From assembly GCA_037783415.1 (NCBI GenBank), contig JAZGTN010000087.1:2790001-2854000 (forward strand): a stretch of 64,000 nt of DNA. Direction: 5' to 3'. Every line of letters begins with the position of its first letter. Position 1 is the stretch's first letter. The notes under the pieces are model-generated. The model was not told the DNA's origin. It ran no database searches and saw only the letters and a program-made list of their open reading frames with translations. The DNA comes from Leptasterias polaris. Lineage: Eukaryota; Echinodermata; Asteroidea; Forcipulatida; Asteriidae. Positions 37,275 through 52,200 of this stretch are shown here, in pieces. Both the position numbers and the translations under genes were made by a program.

Positions 37275-40200
37275 CTATAAAATAACAAAAACAGAAAACG
37301 GCATTCAAAAAGACGTATATCCCTATCAGCGTTTTCAAATGAGACTCATTGGCTTAGACCATGTTAAATTAAGGCAAACACTCTAAAATTCTGTACGTTT
37401 CAAGTAAGTGCTATCCCAGCATGATTACTTCTATCACAACCAATTGATGAATTCACTTGTTCAGTGTCTCATTCACCCCATCGATAACTTCCTCACACTG
37501 ATCAGAAATAGTTCAATATTGATCCCATCAGTTTCTACAGGAAGAAAATCAAAACGGCCCACAGGAAATCAAAACTTTCTATTTTTTGTTTTGTTTCTCA
37601 AATCTTGGTTGACAGGACTCTAGAGGTTCTACGGCTGCCAAGAAGAGCATTTCATTCTGTATTTTGTTTTAATGAATAACAACCCCCTTACAACCCCAAA
37701 AAGAAATCATGCTCGACTCACAGGAGAAATAATCTTAGTGGGAGTTGAGTCACAGAGCACAGGGAATTCTCTACTGTCAGGTCTTAGAAAGCTTCAGTTC
37801 ATCTTCATTAAATAAGTTATCATTTCCAGAGATGCCTCAACAGTAATGACTCAATCCCATATAAATCCCACTGTGCCCCTCACTGACTGTATTAGTGTAT
37901 GTTGGAGACTTGGCTTGACAGTATAGAGATGTTCATCTAGCAGGTACTTTAGATGAATTCTTACCCACGCCCCTTCTCCAACTACCTTTGCCTCACTGAT
38001 CAAAACACACCCCCTCCCATGCCAAACACACACAAGTGTTTAATGACCTGCAATCGTGGACCTATAGATAGGTTGCAATATGACGTAAATCGGCCATCTT
38101 TACGGGCAATTTGGAACACACAGTCATGCGTTACGCGTTTGAACGGCGTGCAGTACGCGCACATTTCACCAAACTCATTGCATGATTGGTTAGTGAATGA
38201 CGCGGCTGCGTTAATAATTTGAGCGCTTGACGCGCCTGCAAGCCAAAATGCGATTTGCCCGTAAAGATGGCGTCTACTGGGAACTATCTATTGTCCCTTT
38301 TGTTGTAAGTCATCGTCCTAAGTGACACTGCAAACTCATGTACACCCCAATTGTCTAATGGCCTCCAATCATGGACCCTCCTTTGTTCAACTCTTTGTCC
38401 TGACAAACCTGGTCTCCATTGTTTTCCTTTGTGATTGCAACTTCGTTATATGTCCTTGGTTTGAATGTCACTACAAATACACACTCACCCTTGCATTGTT
38501 CCAATGTGTAAAGTACCCCATAAGTTGACATGTGTAAGTCCATCCAAGTGTGTAAACATTTCCAATCAGGAACCTGTTGTTCTTTTGATTGTTGGTTTTG
38601 TACACACTTTTTAAGTGGAAACCTTCACCCAACTGGGAACCTATTGTCCCCTTTGTTATGAGTCCCCGGTTCAAATAAAGGGATTTCTCTTTGTTCTCTA
38701 ATTGTTTTTAAGCAATGTTCCCATTGGCTTTTAGACACACTCGCACACTCTGGCTCAGCTGCTTTTGGTTTGAAACTAATCGTTCAAACAAAAGTGATAA
38801 CTGCGGGAAGTGGCAGACTAAATGTTTGTTGAGATTTGTATTATAATTAGTTTTTAATTACTATGATTTGTACGTTCCTATCAAGTTTGCTGTACAAAAA
38901 CCCCCTGAGAATATCTTCAACCTGCCATGTCAGATAAGTGACTGATAGTGGCTCATTTGCAGAAATTAATCTCTTTCCATATATTCGTAATTACTCTTCA
39001 GTCTTGATCACTGTCAACCTGATTTAGAGAAGGTCACTTAACAATCCTCAAGAGAACACCTTCATCTCCAAGGGAATTAATAAATAACTGAAAGTGGCAT
39101 ATATGGCAGTGCTCTTAAACAAACTAACCCTCCTACTGTCTGACCATTCAATGTTGTCCACTGTGATGTTGAATGATAGATAAACTATACCAGCCAGCCA
39201 TTTGATACCATGTACTGGATGTACTCTGTGTATATGGTACATGGACATTTGTGAGACCATACACCTGGTGCAGTTGAATGGTTTCAAATGGTTTGTTCAG
39301 GTATAGAGCAAGTCCTTGCTCCATGCTTCAGGGTCTGAACAGCTCAATTGAAAAAGTTACCACACATGGGAGTGTTAATTATTCTCTTCCCTTAGTTCTC
39401 TTAATCAGTCTAAATTTACACAGCGCTTTACTCATTATCTTGCTACTAGGGAGAGCACTTCTTCAGGCACTCTGGGGAACTCCAAGCTAATACTTTTAAC
39501 CGAAAGTAGTAAATCACCAGCTCTTTTGAAATGTGTTTCTTCCCCTAAAGCTTCCCCTAAAGCTCTTTAATTAGTTTAACAGACTGCCACTACTCATTGC
39601 TCATTGTCAACCTAATAAGGTCACTTGTATACCTGAGGGGGAAAACTGAAGTCTCCAAATTAATATAGATAACTAAAAGTGTCATTTCATGTGGTTCTTT
39701 GGAGATTTCTTATTTGTTTTCTTCCCACAAATCTTAATTAATCAAAGGTCTGTATAGTGTCTTACTCTTTGACAGGCTTAGCCCTATCAAGACCCTTGCA
39801 GCCACCAGCAGCTTGTACAATAAAAATAACCATAGCAAACAACCCCATGATTTGACCTACTTTCAGAAAAGTTAAAATAAAAACGGATGTACACGTCATC
39901 CGATGTGAAGTGATTAAGAGGCTTCAATGACAGGTAAGAATGACTTGAACACAACTTAAGTTGCTTATTTTACAGAATTTCTTGCAAGTACAAGGCAAGA
40001 GATCAGATTTAGTTAAAAACAACAAACGTATTTTAGGCAACTTACAATTTAAGTAGAAGTGATGAACTGACAACTGAGACACTAGACATGGCCATGGCAG
40101 CGGCAGCCATCCATGGTGGTAGGGCAAGCCCAAAACTCATAAATGCACCTGGAAAGAACATAAAAACAACAACATTTCGTTCAAGTACATTTTGAGGCAA

Positions 40201-43200
40201 GAGACCTCATTTTGTGTATTATGCAGTAATAACAGTGGCTTCTTATATAGCGCTTAAATCTATCACTCAGTGACGCTCATGGTGCTCCAACATTATTACC
40301 CCTTGTCACTGGGCCATTTATTTCATCCCTTAAAAGGCACTGTACACGTTTGGTAATTACTCAAAATATATATTAGCATAAAAACTTACTTGGTAACGAG
40401 CAACGGAGAGCTGTTGATAGTATAAAACATTGTGAGAAACGACTCCCTCTGAAGTAACGTAGTTTTTGAGAAAGAGGTAATTTCTTACTAAAATAATAAA
40501 AGACTTCTGGCCAGAAGCCTTTTATTCCTATCTGAAAGCACACTAATTTGTACAACAAGGGTGTTTTTTCTTTCATCATTTTCTTGCAACTTCAATGACC
40601 AATTGAGTCCAAATTTTCACAGGCTTGTTATTTTATGCATATGTTGGGATACACCAAGTGAGAATACTGGTCTTTGACAATTACCAAACGTGTTCAGTGC
40701 CTTTAAACCATCTCAGCTTCCTTGGGAGAATACAGTCTGTGCTGCCTAATACCTGCCCTCACAGGTACCCATTTACCCCTAGATAGGAGATGCATTTATA
40801 GTTGAGTGTCTTGCTCAAGGACATGAGTTCCTTGATTGATCGTAATGTGTCTGTGTAAATTTGTTGAGTACTTTTATGTACTTTGTGTATTCTGTCAGTG
40901 TGGAATAAATGTCAAAGGATAACTGCAAGAACATAAACCCCTTTCTTCATAGACAAGTTGCCACTCATGAATTATTCACCAAATCTTTATTTTTATTGTT
41001 CACAATCGCTTGATTCTACAATGTATGAAATAACACCACCCAAATGTGAAAATCCAATTCAAATAAAGAAATAGTTTTTAAGTCAACATTTTATTGCTTT
41101 TTGAGACATCTGATATCTTGTATTACCATCAGTTCTGTCAAAGCACGGAATTAGTACATGGAATTATGAACTCTCACCCAGTTACTGCAAAATAAAGTAA
41201 TAACACATTTAAGTCTCGGCAACGTTCTGTAATAGAGGAATTGTTTTTGAGTAAAGAGAGTTGTTTACCTGCGGCGATTGGTATGGCAATGATGTTGTAG
41301 AATAAAGCGAAGACGAGATTGAGTCTTATCCGCTGTACAGTCTTGTGGGAAAGATGGATGGCTGTTGGGACATCCAGTAAATTATCCTGAAACCAGAGAG
41401 AACAAAAGAGGGTTACTTCACTTAATTGCAGCTATCCTTGATTCAGTAACTTCCGAGGTCTTAGTTCGGCGAGGACAGCGAAGTTTAATGTATAGTCAGT
41501 TTGCAGTAACAACATGTGTAGATTTGTTCTTTGAGAACTTGTCTTGCTGATGATTCTACTGCTGCACTTCAGATTTCAAGAGACTATTTAGTTGTTTCTG
41601 GGGTTTTTTCTGTATCCTTGTATCTTATACTGTTAGTAATCTTGTACTTGTTATGTATTAGCGCCATGAGCACTTTGTGGATTTGTGCGCTTTATAAATT
41701 TGCATTATTATTATTACTAGTTTTATTATTATTGAGGGCTATGCCTCCATCACCTCCAAGAGCCTAATAATGTTGTTTGAAAAGGGGGGTCTGTATTCAG
41801 AAATATAGGAGTACCTTGATTAGCACCACATTAGCTGCCTCTATAGCTACGTCTGTTCCTGTACCGATGGCCATCCCTATATCAGCCTGAGCTAATGCTG
41901 GGGAATCATTAATACCATCCCCAACCATGGCCACAATTTGCTTCTGCTGTTGCAATTCTCTGATTTTATCCACTTTGTTCTGCGGGAGGACCTCTGCAAA
42001 CACTTGCCCGATGCCAACCTATAGGACATAAACAGTCAACTGTGATAAAGAAAACTTTATAGAAAACACAGTTTAAGTACATACCGGTTATTTGATTTTT
42101 GATTTTTACCCTACACTGATGCTTGATAAATATTGTATACTCAGGATGTACTTTGGATAAGATTATTCTACAATTGTTGTGGCACCCGCTGGTAATTGTA
42201 AGATTTACACTGGCCTCTTTTAACCAGTGGTGTGTCATGGCCGAGCGGTCAAGGGCACTGGACTCAAGCTCTGGTGTTTCTGATCAGCAGAGTGTGGGTT
42301 AGAGTCCCGGTCTTGGCACTTGTATTCTTAAGCAAGACACTTGCTTCGTCGTCGTCTTTCAATGAGACGTAAAGCCATTGGTCCTGTGTGTTGTGTAGTG
42401 CACGTATAAAAGAGAAGGGGTTATAATGTTGTGTGTGCACTGCACAGTTTGTCATTGTTTGTACAATGTGGATGTCTACACAATAATACCACTGGGTTTG
42501 TAAGACCAGTGTCTGTACAGATAAAGACGGGGGACCAGTCTACTTTTACACTTTACATGTATGTTAAATTTACATTGGTTGTCAGCAACCACTAGGTAAC
42601 ACTGACACAGTAAGTTTTCTTGTATTTTGCATACGCAAAATGGCTGTATGTGTTACTTTATGATGAATGACGTACTGTGCAAGAAAAGGGCATTCTGCGA
42701 AAACCCATCTTGAGTTTCGAGCAGATTTCACAAAAGTTACTTCTTAAAACTATTTACTGAGAAACACTCAAGTTCTTACTTGTCCAGCGATAGCCTGGGC
42801 AGTCTTGAGGTTATCTCCAGTCAGCAGTACTGTGTTAAGCTTCATCTTCTTGAGAGTATATATGGCTAATGCTGCCTCTGGTTTGACTGCATCGGCTACA
42901 ACAATCATACCAGCTATCACATCTGCATACATCACAGAGAAAGAAAAACGTTATGTAATAATGATACAGGGGTTGAGTCAGTGCATGGCAAAGATTTACT
43001 TCATCTGTTCTTAAAACCGATACGTAATTTGAATCTCTTCTTGGGATAACGGCTCTATTCAGAGCTTTTCCAAGCCATTACACTTGTAAACAAGTGATTT
43101 GTAAACAAGTGATTTGTACACAAGTGATTTGTATACAAGTGGCATGTCATGGCCGATCGGTCAAGCGCACTTGACTCAAACTCTGGTGTTTCTATTCAGC

Positions 43201-46200
43201 AGAGTGTGGGTTCGTATCCTGTTCGTATCCTGGTCGTGACACTTGTGTCCTTTAAAAGCAAGGCACTTAACCATTTTTGCTTCGTCCTTCGAATGACGTA
43301 AAGCCCTAGGTCCTGTGTGTTGTGTAGTACACGTAAAAGAACCCAGTACATCTATCAACTAACCTCAATCATGCATACGTTTCGTCATACAGTGGTTTGA
43401 CTTTGTAAAGTATAAAGGCTTCAGAGTTGACCTCAGTCAAGAAAAGTTCTTTGTCAGTTACTGCCGATAATAACAAGCACAGTGGATTGACTTTGGTAAA
43501 GTATGATAGTAAGTTTACCATTTACAGCAACCAGCACAGCAGTTTGACCCCTCTCCTCATGGTCTCTCATCTGGTAATCGATTTCCGATGTCACATCACA
43601 GAAATTCCTCTTCATCCATTCCCGGTTGCCAATCAGAATCTTGTCTTGACCGTTTTCTGGAAGTTTTAGGTTGGAAGGCAGTTGTTCTGTAGGGAAAAAC
43701 ACTTTTTTTACTGAAAATAATCTTAACATTGTTATGTCTGTGATTTTTGGGGGACTCAGGAAAACCCTCAGTATGAAGCATACAAATAAACATTACTTAT
43801 TGACATCTTTTTTTGTATTGAATGCTGACCTATTCTAAGTAAAGACCAACCTGTAGTCACTTATACACTACAGAAATTTCCTGTGAAGTTCCTATGAAAA
43901 TTTGGCTGACCTTTTCACACTTGACTTGGTAACCCTGGCAAACTCCTGGGAAGTAGCCATTTCCTGGGCAATCAAACCCCTGCTTGGGTGTAGGGTTAAA
44001 AGGGAGTTAATACACCGAGTGTTAATTTTCCCTGGGACAATTGCATCAAGTGTGAAACGAACGTAGGGTGGAGATGGGGTTAATACTCCCCAGGAATTTC
44101 CTGGAGTTTTGTTTCATGGGAATTGGCTTCGTCATGTGAAAATGGGGCTTCAGTTCAGACAAGAACCATTTGTCAAATCTTACCCTTTTCGCTGAGTTGG
44201 ATGACCGGTGGACCACTGTCCAGCACGTCCACCACGTGACGGTCAATCTCAACCATTAGGCTGCCGTTCTCCACCTCTGACGTAATGTCAAAATTAGTTG
44301 CCTTCATCAGTAACTGCTCGACCTCTGCTGAGTGAACGTTACACTTCAGACCACATCCTGGGATGGACAGGAACTCTGAACACTTGGCCAGCGTGTCACA
44401 ATGAAACATCTGAAAGAAGGGTGTAAGATGCAAATTTAACATCTATTAAATTGTTGCGGAACCTACAGCTAAAATATTGGATTCAACTGCCTCTAACTAC
44501 CGGGCAATCTCGGTGGTCTAGTGGTAAGACATCTGCTCTAGAATGGCAAAGGTCACAGGTTGGAATCCAACCTAAGTTATATGCCAGTGGAATTTTTTTT
44601 CACAGGACTCCGGAAAGTACTGAATATACAATGCTTTACACACATCAGTGTATGGGTAAAACAAAATAACACTTGTTATACCCAATGCAAATTTAAGATC
44701 TATTAAATAAAACTGTGGATAGTGGTTGGTGTCTCTGCAACCCTTTTCACAACAGCATTATCAGTCTCCCGATGATTACATGCGAGACTTGCACAGTCTA
44801 TTGTGATTAACTCAACATCTCTATTCTGTACATGGAATATTCTCATGGAAATAAAGCACTTCTTTAATGTCTCTTAATGTCAGACATGATTTAACAAAAT
44901 TGAGGACAAACACAATCAAGAAATGCTATGACCCCTCCCCCTTACCTCCTTTGCAAACTTGGTAATGGCTGATCCGATAGGGTGTTCACTGTTTGCTTCA
45001 GCCGAGCCAGCCAGGCCAACCAGCTTCTGCTGAGAGCAGAGGGACTCAGGGAGGAAGAGAAGGACCCTGATGACTCTGGGAGCTCCCTGGGTGATGGTCC
45101 CAGTCTTATCAAACACTACAGTCTTTATCTGGTCAATTTGAATCAAGAAAATAGATTTCAGTTAACAACTGAACTTGATGTGTTATGGTCGAGTGGTCTA
45201 CTGCATCGGACTCAAGTTCTGATGGTTGAATCGTAATTTCACAAAATAAGTTTTAATTTCTCACCTTGTGTGCAATCTCCAGAGGTCCCCCTCCTTTGAT
45301 TAAGATGCCGTTGATTGCCCCTACCCCGGTCCCCACCATGACGGCAGTAGGGGTGGCAAGACCTAGGGCACACGGGCAGGCAATAGACAGGACAGATATG
45401 GCACACTGGAAAGAGTACTGCCACACCATCTGGGTGTTGGTCATGTTGTGGTTTTTCTGGTTGGGGAATAATTTCAAAGAGAGAGGCATTAATTAGAAGT
45501 CTCCTGGTTAAGAATATGGAATGTGCCATTGCTTACTGCTTCAAAATGTTCTGTTATAATAATAAAAATAATAATACTGGGTTTATGTAGCGCTTTATCA
45601 CAACCCTAGGGGCATACCTAAGTGCTCATTATTGTGATGGCAACATGATAAATAACAGAATCAGAGGTGTTTTCCTTGTGGTAAATTTAAAAAGGGGCTT
45701 TGAAGTCAAATTCAATTTTGTGATGCACTGATTTGGAGTGGTTACGTCAGGTGTGACGTTTGTGATATTAAGTCTGAGTGCCAGTTCAACTAACTAAAAC
45801 GTTGTACTTTGAGTAGAGATGCAGGTACAATAAATGAGTATGAGTATGAACATGTGAATGAGTACGAGTACAAGTTTGGGAAAAGTATTTTAGTAAAGAA
45901 ACAAACCGGCCACGTCTGAAATAACGGCTTTGGCAGTGGCTATGGCATGACTGTTGAAAAGGTCTAATCTTCAACGTTGTCACTGAGGCAAACAGAAATA
46001 GCCCAAGCCGAAGTTGCTTGATTAGGACGTGGTCATGAGTACAATTTATGATACAAGTAAATAATAACAGAGCAAAGAATTCAAAGAGATACAGAACTTA
46101 CATTTAAGAGGAATGTTGGATGAACCATGTCAGGGTTGTTGTATCCCTTCACAACGTGTGCCACCAGAGTGATTAGGGTGATCACTACGATACCAGGGAC

Positions 46201-49200
46201 AAAGACTCCAGCAATGCGATCAGCTAACTTCTGAATAGGTGCCTGCATTGCGAAACAAATTTTAAAACATTGTACCGTTCAAAAAAAAAATCTTTTTCTT
46301 TGCGACTATCATGACTAGTTTTTGGGATTTGAACCAACGACCTCTGGGTTAACGTGCCGGAGGTTGTTAATCCCGCTCTAGTCAATTTTTCTTTATTCAA
46401 CCCAAATTCATTTAAAATTCATTCAGTCAGTTTCCCTTGTGGTTTATTATTTGATTAAACAAAACCTCAAAAGTGAAGTGCTTACTCTGAAAAAACTTTT
46501 TAAATGAGATATACTGTTAAAAGTCCAGCGTTAATATGTTGTGTAGTGTTGTGTAGTGTTGTCCCCCCCAATTGACAATGTAATGTTGAATTTAGGAAAG
46601 GCACCTTTTCTTTAGTTTGAAAAATTTACTCTACGTCAAAACACCTACCTTGGATGTTTGTGCCTCCTCCACTAGTTTCACGATGTGAGACAGTGCTGAA
46701 TTTGCACCAACATGGGTGGCCTTGATCAGCAACACACCATTCTGATTAATGGTGCCTCCGATCACTGTACTCTCTGCAATTGTAAAAAAATAACCCCCAA
46801 ACGAAACGTAGTAACAAAGAATTGTCAAAGGAATATTTACATGGTTGGAGTGTCGCAGCCGAGCAATCTAGTGCATCAGATTCAAGTCTGGTGTTGTCTG
46901 AGAGTGGGTTCGTGTCCCAGTCATGGCACTTGTGTCTTTCAGCAAGACACTGAACCACACTTGCTTCATCCTTTGGATGGGACCCGTAAGTGAGGTAAAG
47001 TGTGTGTAATGTACCCAGTACACTTATCATTAAGAGAAGGGGGTTCACCGTGGTGTTTCTGGCCTGCCTGGCTGCAGATTTGAATACAGTGCATTAAAAC
47101 AGTGGTTTCACAGAGATTGGAGTAGCAGGCTTGTGTGGTACTCCAAGAAGTGTTGGTTTCACTGATGTTGGACAATTCTGAGGGGGAGGGGATGATCCAA
47201 TGGGCCATCCCTTACCTTAAAAAGTGGAAGGTATTACATATATCAGGGATGGGAAATTTCAGAGCTGTATCTGAATTCAAACTTCTTTATGTCTGCCTGG
47301 TGAAAAATGCTGGCGTTATTTTATTTAGATATACAGAAATCTTGTTCTGTAATTTATTTGTCCAGTGCTGAGGATACTGTTCCCCAGAAGCTCCTTGAAA
47401 TCTATAACTCCAGGGGTTACCAAAAGATGGAAATGCCATTATTTCAACACACCTCCAAACACTTAGATCAGAGTTTCAAACCCGTTTGTCAGCAGTGACT
47501 CGCACCCCTGATTTATCCCCCACACTCCCTAGGGATTTGTGACTGTCCGAATGTCCACAACTCACCAATTTTCTTGGTCACTGGCATGGACTCTCCTGTA
47601 ATCAGAGATTCATCTACCATGGATGACCCCTCAACAACAACCCCGTCCACTGGGATCTTCTCTCCGGGCAGGACCTTCACCTTGTCATTCCTCTGCAGGA
47701 GGTCTAAATCAATCAATTTCTCGTTCTCTGTGCGGCCAAGATCGTCGAAGGTTATCAAACGAGCCTCAGTGGCTTGCATAGACATCAATTTGGTCAGGGC
47801 CTCAGAAGTCTTCCCCTGGTGGCGAGAGAGAGAGAAAAATATGTTGGAGAGCAGGTTGATGAATCAATATGGATGGTGTATGCTCAACACTTCTGGACAT
47901 AGGCTCAGAGAGGCATGAATTCGAATAGGGTTTCAGAGGACTTTCCCAGGTGGCCAGAAAAAACATGTGAGTGCTGGGAAAATACAAGATTGCTTGGAGA
48001 GGCATGGATTGGATATGCCTGGAGAAATGAGTATCAAGTTAGTTTATTTGGTATGTCTAAGATCATACAGAAAAGGGTCCCTGCTTTTGAACTTGACATA
48101 TCCACTAATGCCAGTTGGGAGAGGTATATCTCAGACATTGCAAAGAGTGCTTCCATGTGAGTTGGTTGTCTTTAGTAAGCTCAGAGGTTTTTGCTTCCTG
48201 ATGCTACTCTCTACCTGTACAATACAACCATTAGCCCCTTAATGGAATACTGTTGTCACATTTGTGCTGGAGCATCTGCCTGTCATTTATCTTCATTAGA
48301 TAGGGTGCAGAAGTGTATTGTTATGCTTGTTGGTGAAAGGTTGTGATCAAAGTTACAACCTATTCTCCACCATAGATCTGTAACAACAAAACTCACCTTA
48401 GCAACATGTTCCATCCATCTCCCTAATGTTACGAAAATATACAGCATAGGAGGGGCATCAAAGAATGTCCTCGGGCTTGTGGTTGCTCCCACTAAGATGG
48501 CAATGAGAAGCACAGTGACAGAGTAGAGATAGGAGACGGAGGTTGCCAATACAATCAAGACGTCCATGTTGGCTGCACCGTGTTTCATAGCTTTATAGGC
48601 TTGGCTGTAGAAGTAACGGCCTCCAAACACCTGAGTTGACAAATAATGTTTGAAAGATTGTTCAAACTAAATTATACACTACACACAAGGAAATTGTGGC
48701 AGATTTCCTGAAATAGCCGATTTTCTACGAAGTTGTATAACAACATTTGCTGCATATTGTCCTATTATTTTTGACATGTATTATCACTACTCTCAAATCT
48801 GGAAACAGGATGCACTTAATTCTATTTTTCAAAATGTGAAGTTTTTCCCGCTGTTTGAAATGGTCTGTGTTTTGCAAAGTTGGTTCATTTTTTAAATACA
48901 CCCCTATCAAAATGTTACTTTCTTCAATGTTTGTATTCATGCTGTGATTAAACGCACATGAGTGAGTGTAGTGTGTATGGTATGCAAGGTCAAAGGTACA
49001 TCTGGCAAAAACCTGCCAAGTTCCAAGGCCTGTTTTTGGCATTATTTGTGAGCCTCGAAGTGTGGCGTCAGATGTTTGGGCTAAGATAAAGACACCCTGA
49101 TAGAGGTCTAGGAGTGTCTTGACATCCCTTCCTTCACAACTTCTCTCTTTTGTTGATAAACATTGTGAAAATTTGATGCGAAAAGTGGAAAGAAAACTCC

Positions 49201-52200
49201 CAAACTGTTACCTGTATCGGAGTGCAGAAAGCAAAGAGCAGGAGATTGTGTAGTGATAGGCCTGGAAAGATACAGGCATGTATGGGATGGGCTATGATGT
49301 CATATAACATCATACAAAAGACGGGCAGACCAAAGACCAAAGAGAATAGGAATGAACGACGCCATCTGCAATCAAAACAAAAATAAAACTAGAAAGTCAC
49401 AATGGATTTCATTTGTTGATATACCTTTAGATAATGTGGTTTTCCATTTGAATTTTGATAATCAATTTTTCTGTTAAAAGCCCAGATCATACATGAGCTT
49501 CAGTCACCCAAAAGCAAATGTGACGCATTTTTAGCAACATTTTTCTTTCCAACTCGCACAAAAACATTCTGGATGTCCCTACCACACCCAACCCAAACAA
49601 TGTTTCTCTTCTCCTACTCACCTTCTGATGGTATCAGAATGATCCAAAGCTGCACTTTTATCTCTGTTACTGCCAGTGATCAGACTCGCCTCAAAACCAG
49701 CATCCTTAAACGAAACAAACATTAAATGTGAATAACCAAACACAAATAAGAACTTCAAAAATGTCACTCAACGTCCTGTACAGAATTTGCTCTTCTTGTC
49801 CTATTCTGCTAAACAGTTTTCTATTTTTGTCAGGGCTCAAATTTGTGGAGAAAATCCACAAGACTGCAGGGCTTGTCGCTCAAAATTGTTTCTGGACCCG
49901 ACAATTAATTATCAGACCAGAATTTTAAATAAAAAAAAAAATTTACACAGTTTAACATTCAAACTGTTTTCATTTTAAAAATAATGTTAAATTTAGAATA
50001 AGGTTAAATTCAAAGTTTGAAGGTAGATCTATAAGATGGTACCTCGATAGCTTTAATAATATCCCTTGGTCCTGTCACTGACGGCTCAAACTCAAAGCGC
50101 CCTCTAGAGGTTGCTAAGGCCACCAACGCCGACTTGATGCCTGGTTTTCTGATGAGGGCCGACTCGATTAAAGAAACACAAGATGCGCAGGTCATACCAG
50201 AAATCTGTCACATCAAGATATTAAAAATATGAACAAATAATCAAATACAAAAAAATGTACATATAAATTATCAGACACAGGCCTGGATTTTCACTTTTCT
50301 TAGGGCAAGACAACTTTCCCAGAAACAAGAATACTTTCATTGAAAAATAAGAAAAAGAATGAGATTACTTATTGGGGCACAACTATTTATATGTTTTTAC
50401 TGTGTACTGTTCAGTTTTATTCACCACATTATATCATATACTGCAGGCTTGCAAAGTTTGTTTATCATTCAAAACAATAATATTAAATGGTCAGACAGTT
50501 GGAGGTTTGAGGAGGTTTAACTATGTCCTGTGTAGGCTGGCATATAATTATGCATTTATCATTCAAAACCACAGTGGGTGATATTGAATGGTCAGAAATA
50601 AGATGTCACCTACATGTAACTCCAGCAAACCCTCTTTGTTTCTTTTCTCTTCATCTTCCATGACTGTGGCATTAAATCCCATGTCATCCACCATGATGGC
50701 AATCTCGCTTGGGGTCAAATGGCAAGAGTCGAAGGTCACCTCAGCTTTTTGGGCCATCAGGGCAACCATGATTGATTTTATACCTGTCGGGAAAGTAAAA
50801 TATTTGTCACAAAAACATATGATTCTGTTAGGAAGTTAATACATGTATTACAAGTAAATTTGTGAATACAACCAAGTGTACATTTCTTTTGGGAGGAGTG
50901 TTGAGCCAGTGACCTTGGAAGTAACTACAACTAGTAAACTTGCAAGTATAACCATGTATAAATCTCTTTTAGGAGGAGTGTTGAGCCAGTGACCTAGGAA
51001 GTAACTACAACTAGTAAACTTGCAAGTATAACCATGTATAAATCTCTTTTAGGAGGAGTGTTGAGCCAGTGACCTAGGAAGTAACTACAACTAGTAAACT
51101 TGCAAGTATAACCATGTATAAATCTCTTTTAGGAGGAGTGTTGAGCCAGTGACCTAGGAAGTAACTACAACTAGTAAACTTGCAAGTATAACCATGTATA
51201 AATCTCTTTTAGGAGGAGTGTTGAGCCAGTGACCTAGGAAGTAACTACAACTAGTAAACTTGCAAGTATAACCATGTATAAATCTCTTTTAGGAGGAGTG
51301 TTGAGCCAGTGACCTAGGAAGTAACTACAACTAGTAAACTTGCAAGTATAACCATGTATAAATCTCTTTTAGGAGGAGTGTTGAGCCAGTGACCTAGGAA
51401 GTAACTACAACTAGTAAACTTGCAAGTATAACCATGTATAAATCTCTTTTAGGAGGAGTGTTGAGCCAGTGACCTAGGAAGTAACTACAACTAGTAAACT
51501 TGCAAGTATAACCATGTATAAATCTCTTTTAGGAGGAGTGTTGAGCCAGTGACCTAGGAAGTAACTACAACTAGTAAACTTGCAAGTATAACCATGTATA
51601 AATCTCTTTTAGGAGGAGTGTTGAGCCAGTGACCTTGGAAGTAACTACAACTAGTAAACTTGCAAGTATAACCATGTATAAATCTCTTTTAGGAGGAGTG
51701 TTGAGCCAGTGACCTAGGAAGTAACTACAACTAGTAAACTTGCAAGTATAACCATGTATAAATCTCTTTTAGGAGGAGTGTTGAGCCAGTGACCTAGGAA
51801 GTAACTACAACTAGTAAACTTGCAAGTATAACCATGTATAAATCTCTTTTAGGAGGAGTGTTGAGCCAGTGACCTAGGAAGTAACTACAACTAGTAAACT
51901 TGCAAGTATAACCATGTATAAATCTCTTTTAGGAGGAGTGTTGAGCCAGTGACCTAGGAAGTAACTACAACTAGTAAACTTGCAAGTATAACCATGTATA
52001 AATCTCTTTTAGGAGGAGTGTTGAGCCAGTGACCTAGGAAGTAACTACAACTAGTAAACTTGCAAGTATAACCATGTATAAATCTCTTTTAAGAGGAGTG
52101 TTGAGCCAGTGACCTAGGAAGTAACTACAACTAGTAAACTTGCAAGTATAACCATGTATAAATCTCTTTTAGGAGGAGTGTTGAGCCAGTGACCTAGGAA

